This document shows positions 7,604 to 16,203 of a stretch of DNA of 64,000 bases, one piece after another. The notes under the pieces were generated by a model. It was not told where the DNA came from and searched no databases. It saw only the letters and a program-made list of their open reading frames with translations. The stretch is from Hyphomicrobiales bacterium (GTDB lineage Bacteria > Pseudomonadota > Alphaproteobacteria > Rhizobiales > Rhizobiaceae). Made by a program: the position numbers and the translations under genes. Within the stretch, counting starts at the first letter, position 1. Each line of letters starts with the position of its first letter. The stretch is from positions 62,001-126,000 of the forward strand of contig UBPA01000005.1 of NCBI GenBank assembly GCA_900467185.1, in the 5' to 3' direction.

Positions 7604-8416
7604 TCACACACCGCCGATCTTGAGACGGGCGAGAAGCGGCAGATGATCGGACGCGAGACGCGACAGCGGCGTGCGCACAGGGCCCGCCGCCACCGTCTCG
7701 ATACCGTCCGAGACGAAGATATGGTCGAGCCGCAGGAGCGGAAACCGCGAGGGAAAGGTCGGGGCCATCCGTGCCGGCTGCCGCCCCACGCGTGCCTGCT
7801 CGTCTGCGGGGCGGACGGGCGGCAGCCGGCGCTTGAGAAGACCGTAGGCGACCGATGAGGGAATCGCGTTGAAATCTCCGGCCAGAACGACAGGCCGATC
7901 CCGGCAGGCCTCGTTGCCGATCCACGCATCGCCCAGAAGCGTTTCCGCCTGCTGCCGTCGCTCGCCACGGCGCAGGCCGAAATGCGTGTTGAAGATCTGC
8001 ACAGGGCGACCGTCGATCGTCACTTCCACCCAAAGCGCCCCGCGCGTCTCGCCGACGGACGGGAGAGAGCCAGCCTTGATCAGGCGGGACGGCAAGGCGG
8101 TCAGGATGGCATCGCCGTATTTCTCCTCGCGCACATGCAGCGCCGGATGGAAATGCGACGTCATCGCAAGGAGATCGGCGATCCGCGCCGCCTGATCGAT
8201 GCCGCCGGTGCGGGCACGGCCGACATCGACCTCCTGCAGCGCGACGACATCCGGTCGCGCCGAGGCGATGACCTCGGCAATGCGCTCCGGGTCCATCCTC
8301 CGGTCGGTGCCGATACAGCTGTGGATGTTGTAGGAGAGGATGGAGAGGACGCCGGCGGCCCGGGTCAGTATGGCCATGAATGGGTCGAGCGAAGGCGGGA
8401 TATTGTGTTCAGGCAT
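7604..8416 (-). CDS. Endonuclease/exonuclease/phosphatase family protein, YbhP-like
   Basis: Mg-dependent phosphodiesterase fold shared by DNase I, exonuclease III and inositol-polyphosphate phosphatases. All signature motifs are present in order in 270 aa: LSYNIHSC, VALQEVD, IFNTHFG, VVLAGDFNAIPSS, LDHIFVSDG and ASDHLPLLARL. The start at 8416 is the first ATG; an internal ATG at 8377 (MAILTRAAG) is possible because neither has a clear ribosome site. No signal peptide. It lies divergent to a YbhN-like gene and near a ClsB-like phospholipase D gene; E. coli ybhP, clsB and ybhN form the same set, which points to membrane lipid work, although the substrate of YbhP is not established. Confidence 0.87.
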   Translation of the reverse strand: MPEHNIPPSLDPFMAILTRAAGVLSILSYNIHSCIGTDRRMDPERIAEVIASARPDVVALQEVDVGRARTGGIDQAARIADLLAMTSHFHPALHVREEKYGDAILTALPSRLIKAGSLPSVGETRGALWVEVTIDGRPVQIFNTHFGLRRGERRQQAETLLGDAWIGNEACRDRPVVLAGDFNAIPSSVAYGLLKRRLPPVRPADEQARVGRQPARMAPTFPSRFPLLRLDHIFVSDGIETVAAGPVRTPLSRLASDHLPLLARLKIGGV

Positions 8417-8555
8417 GGCGAGGGAACCCGGAGGGGGGCCAGTTCGTTCCCTGCGACAATGCCGTCGCGCGAGTGTGCTGCATTGCGGCGTGGGAACGAT
8501 CGTGACGGCCCACGCCCTGCGTCATCCGCCGGACCTTTGAGAGAGCGACCACAGA

Positions 8556-9527
8556 ATGAGCCTTCGCCTTGTCTTCCGCGTGGTCGCCGTCGCGGCCGTT
8601 CTCTTCGCCCTCTATCTGCTGTTCCAGACCCTGCGGCAGTACACGCTTGACGAGATCCTGACCGCGATGCGGGCCATTCCCGTCTCGCACCTACTCCTCG
8701 GCCTCGCCTTCGCCGCCGCCTCCTATGCCTGCCTCTCCTGCTTCGACGCGCTGGGCGTACGCTATACCGGCAAGCGCCTGCCCTTCTACAAGACGGCGCT
8801 CGCCTCCTTCGTCAGCCTGTCCATCGGGCACAATGTCGGTGTTGCCGCGCTCAGCAGCGGTGCCGTCCGATATCGCTATTATGCGCGCTGGGGCCTGACG
8901 GCGGAGGATGTGGCGAAAATCGTGCTGTTCTGCGGCGTCACCGTCGCACTGGGCCTTATGACCCTCGGCGGCGCCAGCCTGCTGCTGCGCCCGCAGGATG
9001 CGGCCGACATGACCGGGCTTAGCCGCGGCGCCGTTTTTGCCATCGGCATCGCGTCGCTGATCGCCCCCGTCATCTATCTCTTTTTATCGGCCTTCGTGCG
9101 CAAGCCCTTGACGATCCGGAGCTGGAGCTTCGACCTGCCGAAGCTGCCGATTGCCGCCGCCCAGATCGCGGTTGGCACGCTCAATTTCGCCTTCGTGGCG
9201 GCAAGTCTGCACCAGATGCTCTCGGCCTTCGCCGAGGCCGGTTACCTCAAGGTCGCCTCCGTCTCCATCATCGCCAATGTCGCGGCGATCATCAGCCACG
9301 TCCCCGGCGGCATCGGCGTGCTCGAGGCGACAGTCGCGCATATTCTCCCCGGCGCGGAATCGGTTGCCGCCGTGATCGCCTTCCGCGTGATTTATTACTT
9401 CATCCCGCTTGCCATCGGCCTGCCGACGCTGTTGCTCAGCGAGATCGTGATGAAGGACAAGACGGGCAAAGCTGCGGCAAGCACCGGCGAGAACACGCAG
9501 GCCCGGCATGCGGGATCGCCGGCCTGA
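8556..9527 (+). CDS. YbhN/UPF0104 family integral membrane protein (lysylphosphatidylglycerol synthase TM region-like)
   Basis: Polytopic inner membrane protein related to the transmembrane (flippase-like) half of MprF. The 323-aa product has an N-terminal span (about residues 5-25), several further hydrophobic stretches (about 45-65, 80-100, 125-150, 160-182, 200-225, 235-262 and 275-302), and the family motif HVPGGIGVLEA about residue 250. No aminoacyltransferase domain is attached, so lysyl-lipid synthesis is not expected from this gene alone. The Lys/Ala-rich tail is cytosolic. Context with phospholipase D and YbhP-like genes suggests phospholipid transport or remodelling. Confidence 0.86.
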   Translation: MSLRLVFRVVAVAAVLFALYLLFQTLRQYTLDEILTAMRAIPVSHLLLGLAFAAASYACLSCFDALGVRYTGKRLPFYKTALASFVSLSIGHNVGVAALSSGAVRYRYYARWGLTAEDVAKIVLFCGVTVALGLMTLGGASLLLRPQDAADMTGLSRGAVFAIGIASLIAPVIYLFLSAFVRKPLTIRSWSFDLPKLPIAAAQIAVGTLNFAFVAASLHQMLSAFAEAGYLKVASVSIIANVAAIISHVPGGIGVLEATVAHILPGAESVAAVIAFRVIYYFIPLAIGLPTLLLSEIVMKDKTGKAAASTGENTQARHAGSPA

Positions 9528-9572
9528 GGGACAGTCTGAACGGAGTGAGATGCGCGCGAGCGCCGGCCTCCC

Positions 9573-11078
9573 TTAAGAGGCGCGGCCGAGAATGCGGCTG
9601 GCGATCACGCCAGCGCGGCGGCGCAGCGTATCGATCGGATGGATCGGCCCGGCGGGATCGACGATATCGGTGCCTGGCAGCGGATCTTCCTCGCCTTCCG
9701 CCAGATCGATATCGAAGTGGCGCAGGCCACGGCGGCCGGTGTTGAGCGACTCCACGCCGTCATGCAGTGAGTTCCGCCGGAGGATCGCGTCGCGGACCGC
9801 GTCCGGCGTCGAATCGAGATGCTCGGCGAGCATCCGGAAACGCACGTCGGCGATCGCGGCGCGCTGCTCCTCATCGACGGCCTCGATCGCCATATCGGCC
9901 TCCGTGTCCATGCCTTCAGACCGGTTGTTGAGGTTCGAGGAGCCGAGGCGCAGGAAGCGATCGTCGATGATGACCAGCTTGGAGTGCACCAGCACTTCCT
10001 GCTCTCCATCCTCGTCGTCGCAGGGCACGACGGCATACATCACGCGCAGGCGGTCATGCGGGTCGTTGCGTTTCAGCCGGCGGATCAGGCGGTCGCGGTT
10101 GGTGCCCATCATCACCTTTTCGATGAAACCATGCGAGATACGCGTGACGACGATCAGCACTTCGGGGCCATCGGGTCGCGACAGCCGCTCGATCAGGATA
10201 TCGGCGATGCCGAAGGCGGCGAGATACTGCGCCTCGATATAGACGATCCGCTGCGCCGATTTCAGCGCATCCGTGAGCATATGAATGGATTCGTGAATGC
10301 CCTCGTTGCCGATCGTCGCCGGCGTGGTACGGGCGATCGCGACGGGGCAGCCGGTCAGGGCGGGAACGAGGCCTTCGGGCCAAGCGGTGGCCGCCCCTTC
10401 AACGGGCGCGATCGTCTCCTCCATGGCGGACAGCCAGCGTTCGCGGCAGATATCGCCGAGCATGCGCGCAGCAGGGCCGGAAACGGCAGCTTGCATGTCG
10501 TGGACCGGCTCGTAGGCCTCGCCATCCGGCGTCACGCGCAAAGGATTGCCCGGCCTGTGGTCGCTGTCGTCCCAGCGGCGGGCGGTCAGGTCGATCCCGC
10601 CGATGAAGCCGGTGGTGTCGTCTATGCAGACGATTTTCTGATGATGCGAACCGCGCAGCGGATGATGCGTGTCGAAATTCAGGTGGATGCGGGGATGGCT
10701 CGCCCAGCCCTTCTTGCGGAAGAGCTTCAGCGACTTGCCGGAATAGATCGGCCCCATGGCCCAGACGAGAATGTGAATCTCAAGCGCAGGCTGCGCCTCG
10801 ACCAACGAGAGGAGAAGGTTTCCGAGCGTCGGGCTCTCCGGATGTTCGGGCGTCAGGCGGATGTCGGGGCTGAAATCCCAGCCGATGATCCAGATGCGCC
10901 GGGAGGCTAGCCGCAAAGCCTGATCCAGCGTCTGGAAATAGGCTTTGCCGTCGATCATGAAGGCGATCTTGTCCGCCATTTCCCGACGCCAGGCATTTTC
11001 GCCGATCCGGATGATGGGGGCCTCACGGCCTGAAGAATCCTCGCCGTCACGCTCCTGGCCGACATGATACACGTGCAC
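9573..11078 (-). CDS. Phospholipase D-superfamily protein, cardiolipin synthase B-like
   Basis: Two-HKD enzyme predicted to cleave or transfer phosphatidyl groups, as in ClsB-type cardiolipin synthesis. HKD motif 1 is HHQKIVCIDD, followed by TGFIGGIDLTARRWDD; motif 2 is VHSKLVIIDD, followed by LGSSNLNNRS. The 501-aa length suits two-domain PLD enzymes. The reading begins with a GTG at 11078, preceded closely by GGGGGAA; a GTG at 11072 is equally placeable. The segment before MADKIAF (ATG at 10979) contains GENAWRREM, a conserved N-terminal PLD region, so the longer form is favoured. There is no clear signal peptide. It lies downstream of treY on the same strand, 93 bases away. Confidence 0.88.
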   Translation of the reverse strand: MHVYHVGQERDGEDSSGREAPIIRIGENAWRREMADKIAFMIDGKAYFQTLDQALRLASRRIWIIGWDFSPDIRLTPEHPESPTLGNLLLSLVEAQPALEIHILVWAMGPIYSGKSLKLFRKKGWASHPRIHLNFDTHHPLRGSHHQKIVCIDDTTGFIGGIDLTARRWDDSDHRPGNPLRVTPDGEAYEPVHDMQAAVSGPAARMLGDICRERWLSAMEETIAPVEGAATAWPEGLVPALTGCPVAIARTTPATIGNEGIHESIHMLTDALKSAQRIVYIEAQYLAAFGIADILIERLSRPDGPEVLIVVTRISHGFIEKVMMGTNRDRLIRRLKRNDPHDRLRVMYAVVPCDDEDGEQEVLVHSKLVIIDDRFLRLGSSNLNNRSEGMDTEADMAIEAVDEEQRAAIADVRFRMLAEHLDSTPDAVRDAILRRNSLHDGVESLNTGRRGLRHFDIDLAEGEEDPLPGTDIVDPAGPIHPIDTLRRRAGVIASRILGRAS

Positions 11079-11171
11079 TTCCCCCGACCGTTACGCCATG
11101 GCCAAACCTCGTGGCGCGACTTAACGCCACGACGGTCGGAAAGTTCCGTGTGCCCCGATCGATGGCGGCAA

Positions 11172-13805
11172 CTATTCCGTGATCAGCAGAATATAAGGCG
11201 TGCCCGGGAGATCGCGTAGGTCGAGCGTCTGGCCCACCGCCACGGATCCGCCCTGCAGGATATTGCGGTAGGAACGGCCCGCCAGATCCTTCGGCAGCGA
11301 AAGCTGCGCCGCTTCGAAGGCATGCTCCAGATCGCCCTTCTCCAGAAGCGTCAGCACCTTGCAGGGCGCGATGACGATTGCGGCGGCTTCACCCAACCGG
11401 CGGGCATAGGCGACCACGCTGCCGGAACCCGGCCCGGACACGTCGAGGGCACGATAGTCGCCATCCTCGAACAGGGCCGGATAGGCACGCCGCGCCGCGA
11501 TGAGGCGCGCTGTGAGAGCGATCTTCGCCTGTCCCGAGGACCGTGCCGCCGCATCGAATGGAAATCCTTCGGCCTTTTCCAGAAGCGTCGCCATGCCCTC
11601 ATAGTCCGGCATGCGGCGATTGTCGGGATCGACCAGACTGAAATCGGCGCGCTCCGATCCCTGATAGACATCCGGCACGCCCGGCACCGTCATCTTCACC
11701 AGCGTCTGGGTCAGCCCATTGACGAGGCCAGCCTCGGCGAAGGGTTGCACGGTTTTGAGAAAATCATCCAGGAACGCCTTGTTATCCGGCGAAAGAAGGC
11801 CGGCGGCAAAAGCCTGCACGGCGCCTTCATAGGTTTCGTCCACCTCGGACCAGTCGCTGCGCTCCTTTGCCTCGCGCAGCATCTTTTCCACATAAGCGGA
11901 GAAACGCTCCTTGAAGGCCTCGAGCGTCGCGGCGTCCGGTGTCGCGGATGTCCCTTCCCAGGCGCCGGCCAGCGCCTGATAAAGCGCCCATTCGACCGCA
12001 GGTTCCGGCGCCGGGCCGTCTGCGAGGGTCTGGATCAGACCCGCATTCATCACGTGCCACCGGGCAACGGCCTTCGCCCAGACGTCGGGCGCCTCGCTGA
12101 TGGCATAAAGCCGGGCACGCGCATCCTCGCCGCGTTTGGTGTCGTGAGTCGAGGTGGTGGTGATCGCGTGCGGCTGTTCGGCCGCCCGACGCTGCATGGC
12201 GGCGTGGAAATGCGCGATCGACATCGCCTCTTCCGCCGGGTTGCCGCCCACTTCGTTGAGGGCGAGAAGACGGTGATAGCGATAGAAGGCGGTATCCTCC
12301 ATGGCCTTCGCCATGATCGGGCCGGTCACCTGCTGGAACCGGCTGCGGAATTCGAAGGCATCGCCCTCGGTCGCGCCCGAAAGCACCGCGACGATGGCAT
12401 CAAGTGCCTTGCGGCTGTCGCCGGACAGTGTGGCGGCCGCCTCTTCCGCCGCACCGTCGAGAATCTTGCGGTCGTCCGCGCCCAAGGCATCGCGCGTGCC
12501 ATAGGTCCTGTAGACCGGAAATGCCGTGATCAGGGCCTTCAGCGCCTGCTCCAGCGCCTCGGCATCACACGCCTCACCCACGGACAAACCAGCCAGCGCC
12601 ACGAGCCGCTTGATCTCGCCTTCGAAGTTGCGATCCAGCATCAGCCGCTTCGCCTCGGTCAAGATCGACGCATAATCCGTGTCGCCGGCAAAAGCAGCAT
12701 AGGCGTCATCGAGCGCCTTTGCCTGCGACGAATCCGTGAACAGGTGTGCGAGCGCCGCGATGAACTCGTAGCCGGTCGTCCCGGCAATCGGCCAGCTCGC
12801 GGGAACGCGCTCGTCCTCCTCGATGATCTTCTCGACCACGAGATAGACGTCGGGGCCGACAGCCGCGCGCAACGTCTTCAGATAGCCCTCGGGATCGGCG
12901 AGGCCGTCGACATGGTCGATGCGCAGACCGTCGACGGTGCCGTCCTTCACCAGTTCCAGAACGAGCCTGTGCGCCGCATCGAAGACGTCGGGCGCCTCGA
13001 CGCGAAGACCCGCGAGTCCCGCAACCTCGAAGAAGCGGCGATAGCTGAGATCGCTCGCTGCCGTCTTCCAGTGCACGAGCCGGAAGGCCTGCGCGTCATG
13101 CGCTGCCTTCACACGCTCCACCGGCAGCCCGGCGAGGAAGGCGGAGAGCGCCTTCCGGTCTCCTTGCGAACTTCCCGTGATCAACGTCTGCATCGTGTGG
13201 TGAAACGCCTCGTCTTCCTGCGCGGACGCCGACGCGGCAAGTGCGGCGATCTTTGCGCCGAGCGTGCCCGGCGCGCCCTCCAGTACCGCGCCGTAGCTCG
13301 ACGGATGCAGCGGAATGTTGCTGTCGTAATAGCCGAGCGCCAGATTGCCGGCAGCCTCGTCCAGGCGGATCTCGATTTCCGCGTCATCCAGCGCTTCGTC
13401 GAAACTCTTGCCCAGTTCGGCAATGGTCAGCGGGCGGGACCAGTCGATATCGTAGTAATGCGCATAGGGGCTCTGCTCCCCCCATTCCACGACGCTCCGC
13501 CACCAGCGGTTCTCGAGCGATGCGGCCATGTGGTTCGGCACGATATCGAGGATCAGGCCGATATCGGCCGCCTTCAGCGCTGCCGACAGCCGGTCGAAGC
13601 CCTCGCGTCCGCCAAGCGCCGCGTCAAAGGCGTTGGGATCCGTGACGTCGTATCCGTGCGTCGATCCGTCCGTCGCGGCGAAGATCGGGGAGGCATAGAG
13701 ATGGCTGATGCCGAGCGCCTTCCAGTGGTCGATCAGCGTGATGGCCTTGTCGAAGGTCATGCCGTTGCGGAACTGGAGCCGATAGGTGGCGATCGGAACT
13801 GTCAT
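11172..13805 (-). CDS. treY: Maltooligosyl trehalose synthase (TreY)
   Basis: GH13-family (1->4)-alpha-D-glucan 1-alpha-D-glucosylmutase that turns the reducing end of maltodextrins into a trehalosyl unit; TreZ then releases trehalose. The start at 13805 (MTVPIATYRLQF) is the typical TreY beginning and has AGGT upstream. The 877-aa sequence shows YRLQFRNGMTFDKA, LGISHLYASPIF, STHGYDVTDPN, DIVPNHMA, GLRIDHVDGLADPEGY and VEKIIEEDE, the last two carrying the catalytic Asp and Glu, and VPGVPDVYQG near the C-terminus. No treZ is in the window. The glycogen genes 11 kb away supply its substrate; in many bacteria treX/glgX-like debranching precedes it. Confidence 0.95.
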   Translation of the reverse strand: MTVPIATYRLQFRNGMTFDKAITLIDHWKALGISHLYASPIFAATDGSTHGYDVTDPNAFDAALGGREGFDRLSAALKAADIGLILDIVPNHMAASLENRWWRSVVEWGEQSPYAHYYDIDWSRPLTIAELGKSFDEALDDAEIEIRLDEAAGNLALGYYDSNIPLHPSSYGAVLEGAPGTLGAKIAALAASASAQEDEAFHHTMQTLITGSSQGDRKALSAFLAGLPVERVKAAHDAQAFRLVHWKTAASDLSYRRFFEVAGLAGLRVEAPDVFDAAHRLVLELVKDGTVDGLRIDHVDGLADPEGYLKTLRAAVGPDVYLVVEKIIEEDERVPASWPIAGTTGYEFIAALAHLFTDSSQAKALDDAYAAFAGDTDYASILTEAKRLMLDRNFEGEIKRLVALAGLSVGEACDAEALEQALKALITAFPVYRTYGTRDALGADDRKILDGAAEEAAATLSGDSRKALDAIVAVLSGATEGDAFEFRSRFQQVTGPIMAKAMEDTAFYRYHRLLALNEVGGNPAEEAMSIAHFHAAMQRRAAEQPHAITTTSTHDTKRGEDARARLYAISEAPDVWAKAVARWHVMNAGLIQTLADGPAPEPAVEWALYQALAGAWEGTSATPDAATLEAFKERFSAYVEKMLREAKERSDWSEVDETYEGAVQAFAAGLLSPDNKAFLDDFLKTVQPFAEAGLVNGLTQTLVKMTVPGVPDVYQGSERADFSLVDPDNRRMPDYEGMATLLEKAEGFPFDAAARSSGQAKIALTARLIAARRAYPALFEDGDYRALDVSGPGSGSVVAYARRLGEAAAIVIAPCKVLTLLEKGDLEHAFEAAQLSLPKDLAGRSYRNILQGGSVAVGQTLDLRDLPGTPYILLITE

Positions 13806-14124
13806 CGTGGAAGACCTGCCTTCTGGGAGGAGCGGACGAAGCGGAGCGGGGACCCGGTGCAACGGGGAGGACCGTCGCGCGGGCGCTGCATCAACAGGCG
13901 GGCCCGCCTGTTGGTTCCCGCCCGCCGTGCTGCATGAGCAAACTCTTTTGCACTTGCGAAGAACCCGGGGGTGAAAAACCTGATCGCACCGTACCGGATT
14001 GCCGCATGAAGACCGTGACGCGCAGGCGGTTTTGCGCTAGGAACCGCCGAAACTGTCGTCGGACGTCGCGCCCAAGCCAAAACCAGGCCCCGCCCGAGCC
14101 TCATAAACGCTTCGAGGAAACGCC
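13806..14124. other. Divergent treY/ilvD intergenic region with a perfect palindrome
   Basis: No gene is visible in 319 bases. The region must hold the start signals of treY (minus) and ilvD (plus); I find no convincing -35/-10 pair. Its one striking element is the palindrome at 13892-13913, listed separately. Confidence 0.5.
13892..13913. promoter_or_regulatory. Perfect 22-bp palindrome, possible operator
   Basis: CAACAGGCGGG (13892-13902) is followed directly by its exact reverse complement (13903-13913), with no spacer. It lies 87 bases upstream of the treY start and 211 bases upstream of ilvD. With no T run it is not an obvious terminator. A dimeric repressor site is plausible; the factor is unknown. 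Confidence 0.4.
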
Positions 14125-15963
14125 ATGCCAGCCTATCGCTCCAGAACCACCACCCACGGCCGCAACATGGCCGGCGCCCGCGGCCTGTGGCGCGCCACCG
14201 GCATGAAGGACGGCGACTTCGGCAAGCCGATCATTGCCGTGGTCAATTCCTTCACCCAGTTCGTGCCGGGCCACGTGCACCTGAAGGACCTCGGCCAGCT
14301 GGTCGCCCGCGAGATCGAGGCCTCCGGCGGCGTCGCCAAGGAATTCAACACCATCGCGGTCGATGACGGCATCGCCATGGGCCATGACGGCATGCTCTAC
14401 TCGCTGCCCTCGCGCGAGATCATCGCCGACAGCGTCGAGTACATGGTCAACGCGCATTGCGCCGACGCCATGGTCTGCATTTCCAACTGCGACAAGATCA
14501 CCCCCGGCATGCTGATGGCGTCGCTGCGCCTCAACATCCCCACGATCTTCGTGTCCGGCGGCCCGATGGAGGCCGGCAAGGTTCTCCTGTCCGACGGCAA
14601 GATCCATGCGCTCGACCTCGTGGATGCCATGGTGGCCGCGGCCGACGACAAGATGTCGGATGCCGACGTGCAGACCATCGAGCGCTCGGCCTGCCCGACC
14701 TGCGGTTCCTGCTCCGGCATGTTCACGGCCAATTCCATGAACTGTCTGACGGAAGCCCTCGGCCTCTCCCTGCCCGGCAACGGCTCGACGCTCGCCACGC
14801 ATTCCGATCGCGAAAAGCTGTTCCTCGAGGCCGGCCGCACCATCGTCGGCCTGACCAAGCGCTATTACGAAGGCGACGACGAAACCGCGCTGCCGCGGAC
14901 GATCGCCTCCAAGGGCGCCTTCGAGAACGCCATGGCGCTCGACATCGCCATGGGCGGTTCGACCAACACCGTCCTGCACATTCTGGCCGCTGCCCACGAG
15001 GGCGAGATCGACTTCAACCTCGACGATATCGACCGTCTGTCGCGCAAGGTTCCCTGCCTCTCCAAGGTGGCGCCGGCCAAGGCCGACGTGCACATGGAAG
15101 ACGTGCACCGCGCCGGCGGCATCATGGCGATCCTCGGCGAGCTCAACCGCGCCGGCCTTATCAATGCCGACCTGCCGACCGTGCATGCCAAGACGCTGGG
15201 CGACGCGCTGTCGCAGTGGGATATCGCCGTCACCGACAATCCGGCGGCTCTCGAACTCTTCTCCGCCGCGCCCGGCGGCGTGCCGACGCAGGTCGCCTTC
15301 AGCCAGAGCGCCCGCTGGAAGGAGCTCGACTTCGACCGCGAAAAGGGCGTCATCCGCGATGCGCAGCACCCCTTCTCCAAGGATGGCGGCCTTGCCGTGC
15401 TCAAGGGCAATATCGCGCTCGACGGCTGCATCGTGAAGACGGCCGGCGTGGACGAGTCGATCCTGAAATTCTCCGGCCCCGCCCGCGTCTTCGAAAGCCA
15501 GGATGCCTCCGTCAAGGCGATCCTCTCCAACCAGATCGTGGCCGGCGACGTCGTCGTCATCCGCTACGAAGGCCCGAAGGGCGGACCGGGCATGCAGGAA
15601 ATGCTCTATCCCACGAGCTACCTGAAGTCGAAGGGCCTCGGCAAGGCCTGCGCGCTCATCACCGACGGCCGCTTCTCGGGCGGCACCTCCGGCCTCTCCA
15701 TCGGCCACGTTTCGCCGGAAGCGGCGAACGGCGGCATGATCGGGCTGGTGCGCGAGGGCGACATGATCGACATCGACATTCCCAACCGCACGATCTCGCT
15801 GCGCGTGTCCGAGGACGAGCTGGCGCAGCGCCGCACGCAGCAGGACGCCAGCGGCTGGAAGCCGACAGAGCTGCGCAAGCGCAAGGTGACGACGGCCCTG
15901 AATGCCTATGCCGCCTTCGCAACCTCCGCCGACAAGGGCGCCGTGCGCATCCTGCCCGAATAA
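14125..15963 (+). CDS. ilvD: Dihydroxy-acid dehydratase (IlvD)
   Basis: Fe-S enzyme of valine, leucine and isoleucine synthesis; dehydrates 2,3-dihydroxy-isovalerate and 2,3-dihydroxy-3-methylvalerate to 2-oxo acids in the cytosol. The 612-aa length is typical of the E. coli-type enzyme. Cluster ligands are Cys122 in [10 protein letters not shown] and Cys196 in [11 protein letters not shown] (Cys190 and Cys193 also present). Further family motifs are [10 protein letters not shown] near the N-terminus and [11 protein letters not shown] near the C-terminus. GAGGAAACGCC before the ATG is a good ribosome site. It stands alone; no other ilv gene is nearby. A GC-rich inverted repeat follows. Confidence 0.97.
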   Translation: MPAYRSRTTTHGRNMAGARGLWRATGMKDGDFGKPIIAVVNSFTQFVPGHVHLKDLGQLVAREIEASGGVAKEFNTIAVDDGIAMGHDGMLYSLPSREIIADSVEYMVNAHCADAMVCISNCDKITPGMLMASLRLNIPTIFVSGGPMEAGKVLLSDGKIHALDLVDAMVAAADDKMSDADVQTIERSACPTCGSCSGMFTANSMNCLTEALGLSLPGNGSTLATHSDREKLFLEAGRTIVGLTKRYYEGDDETALPRTIASKGAFENAMALDIAMGGSTNTVLHILAAAHEGEIDFNLDDIDRLSRKVPCLSKVAPAKADVHMEDVHRAGGIMAILGELNRAGLINADLPTVHAKTLGDALSQWDIAVTDNPAALELFSAAPGGVPTQVAFSQSARWKELDFDREKGVIRDAQHPFSKDGGLAVLKGNIALDGCIVKTAGVDESILKFSGPARVFESQDASVKAILSNQIVAGDVVVIRYEGPKGGPGMQEMLYPTSYLKSKGLGKACALITDGRFSGGTSGLSIGHVSPEAANGGMIGLVREGDMIDIDIPNRTISLRVSEDELAQRRTQQDASGWKPTELRKRKVTTALNAYAAFATSADKGAVRILPE

Positions 15964-15974
15964 ACAGGAACATC

Positions 15975-16003
15975 CGGGCCTGCTGCCACCGCGCGCAGGC
16001 CCG
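15975..16003 (+). terminator. GC-rich stem-loop after ilvD
   Basis: CGGGCCTGC (15975-15983) and GCAGGCCCG (15995-16003) form a perfect 9-bp stem 12 bases after the ilvD stop. No T run follows, so termination is uncertain. Confidence 0.4.
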
Positions 16004-16203
16004 CTTGCCGCCCCGACCGCGCAACGGTCGGCGGAGGCCGACGGATCATCGGGAGAATCCACCGCTCACCTCTGTCGGGACGGCATCCGGGCGGGCGGCG
16101 TCGCGTCCCGTGCGATGGCAGGGCCGCAGCCGACCTGCCGATTTTTCAGCCTTGCTTTATTTCGTTGCATTGCACACAGTCCATCCGTCATCGAGGGGAC
16201 CGC

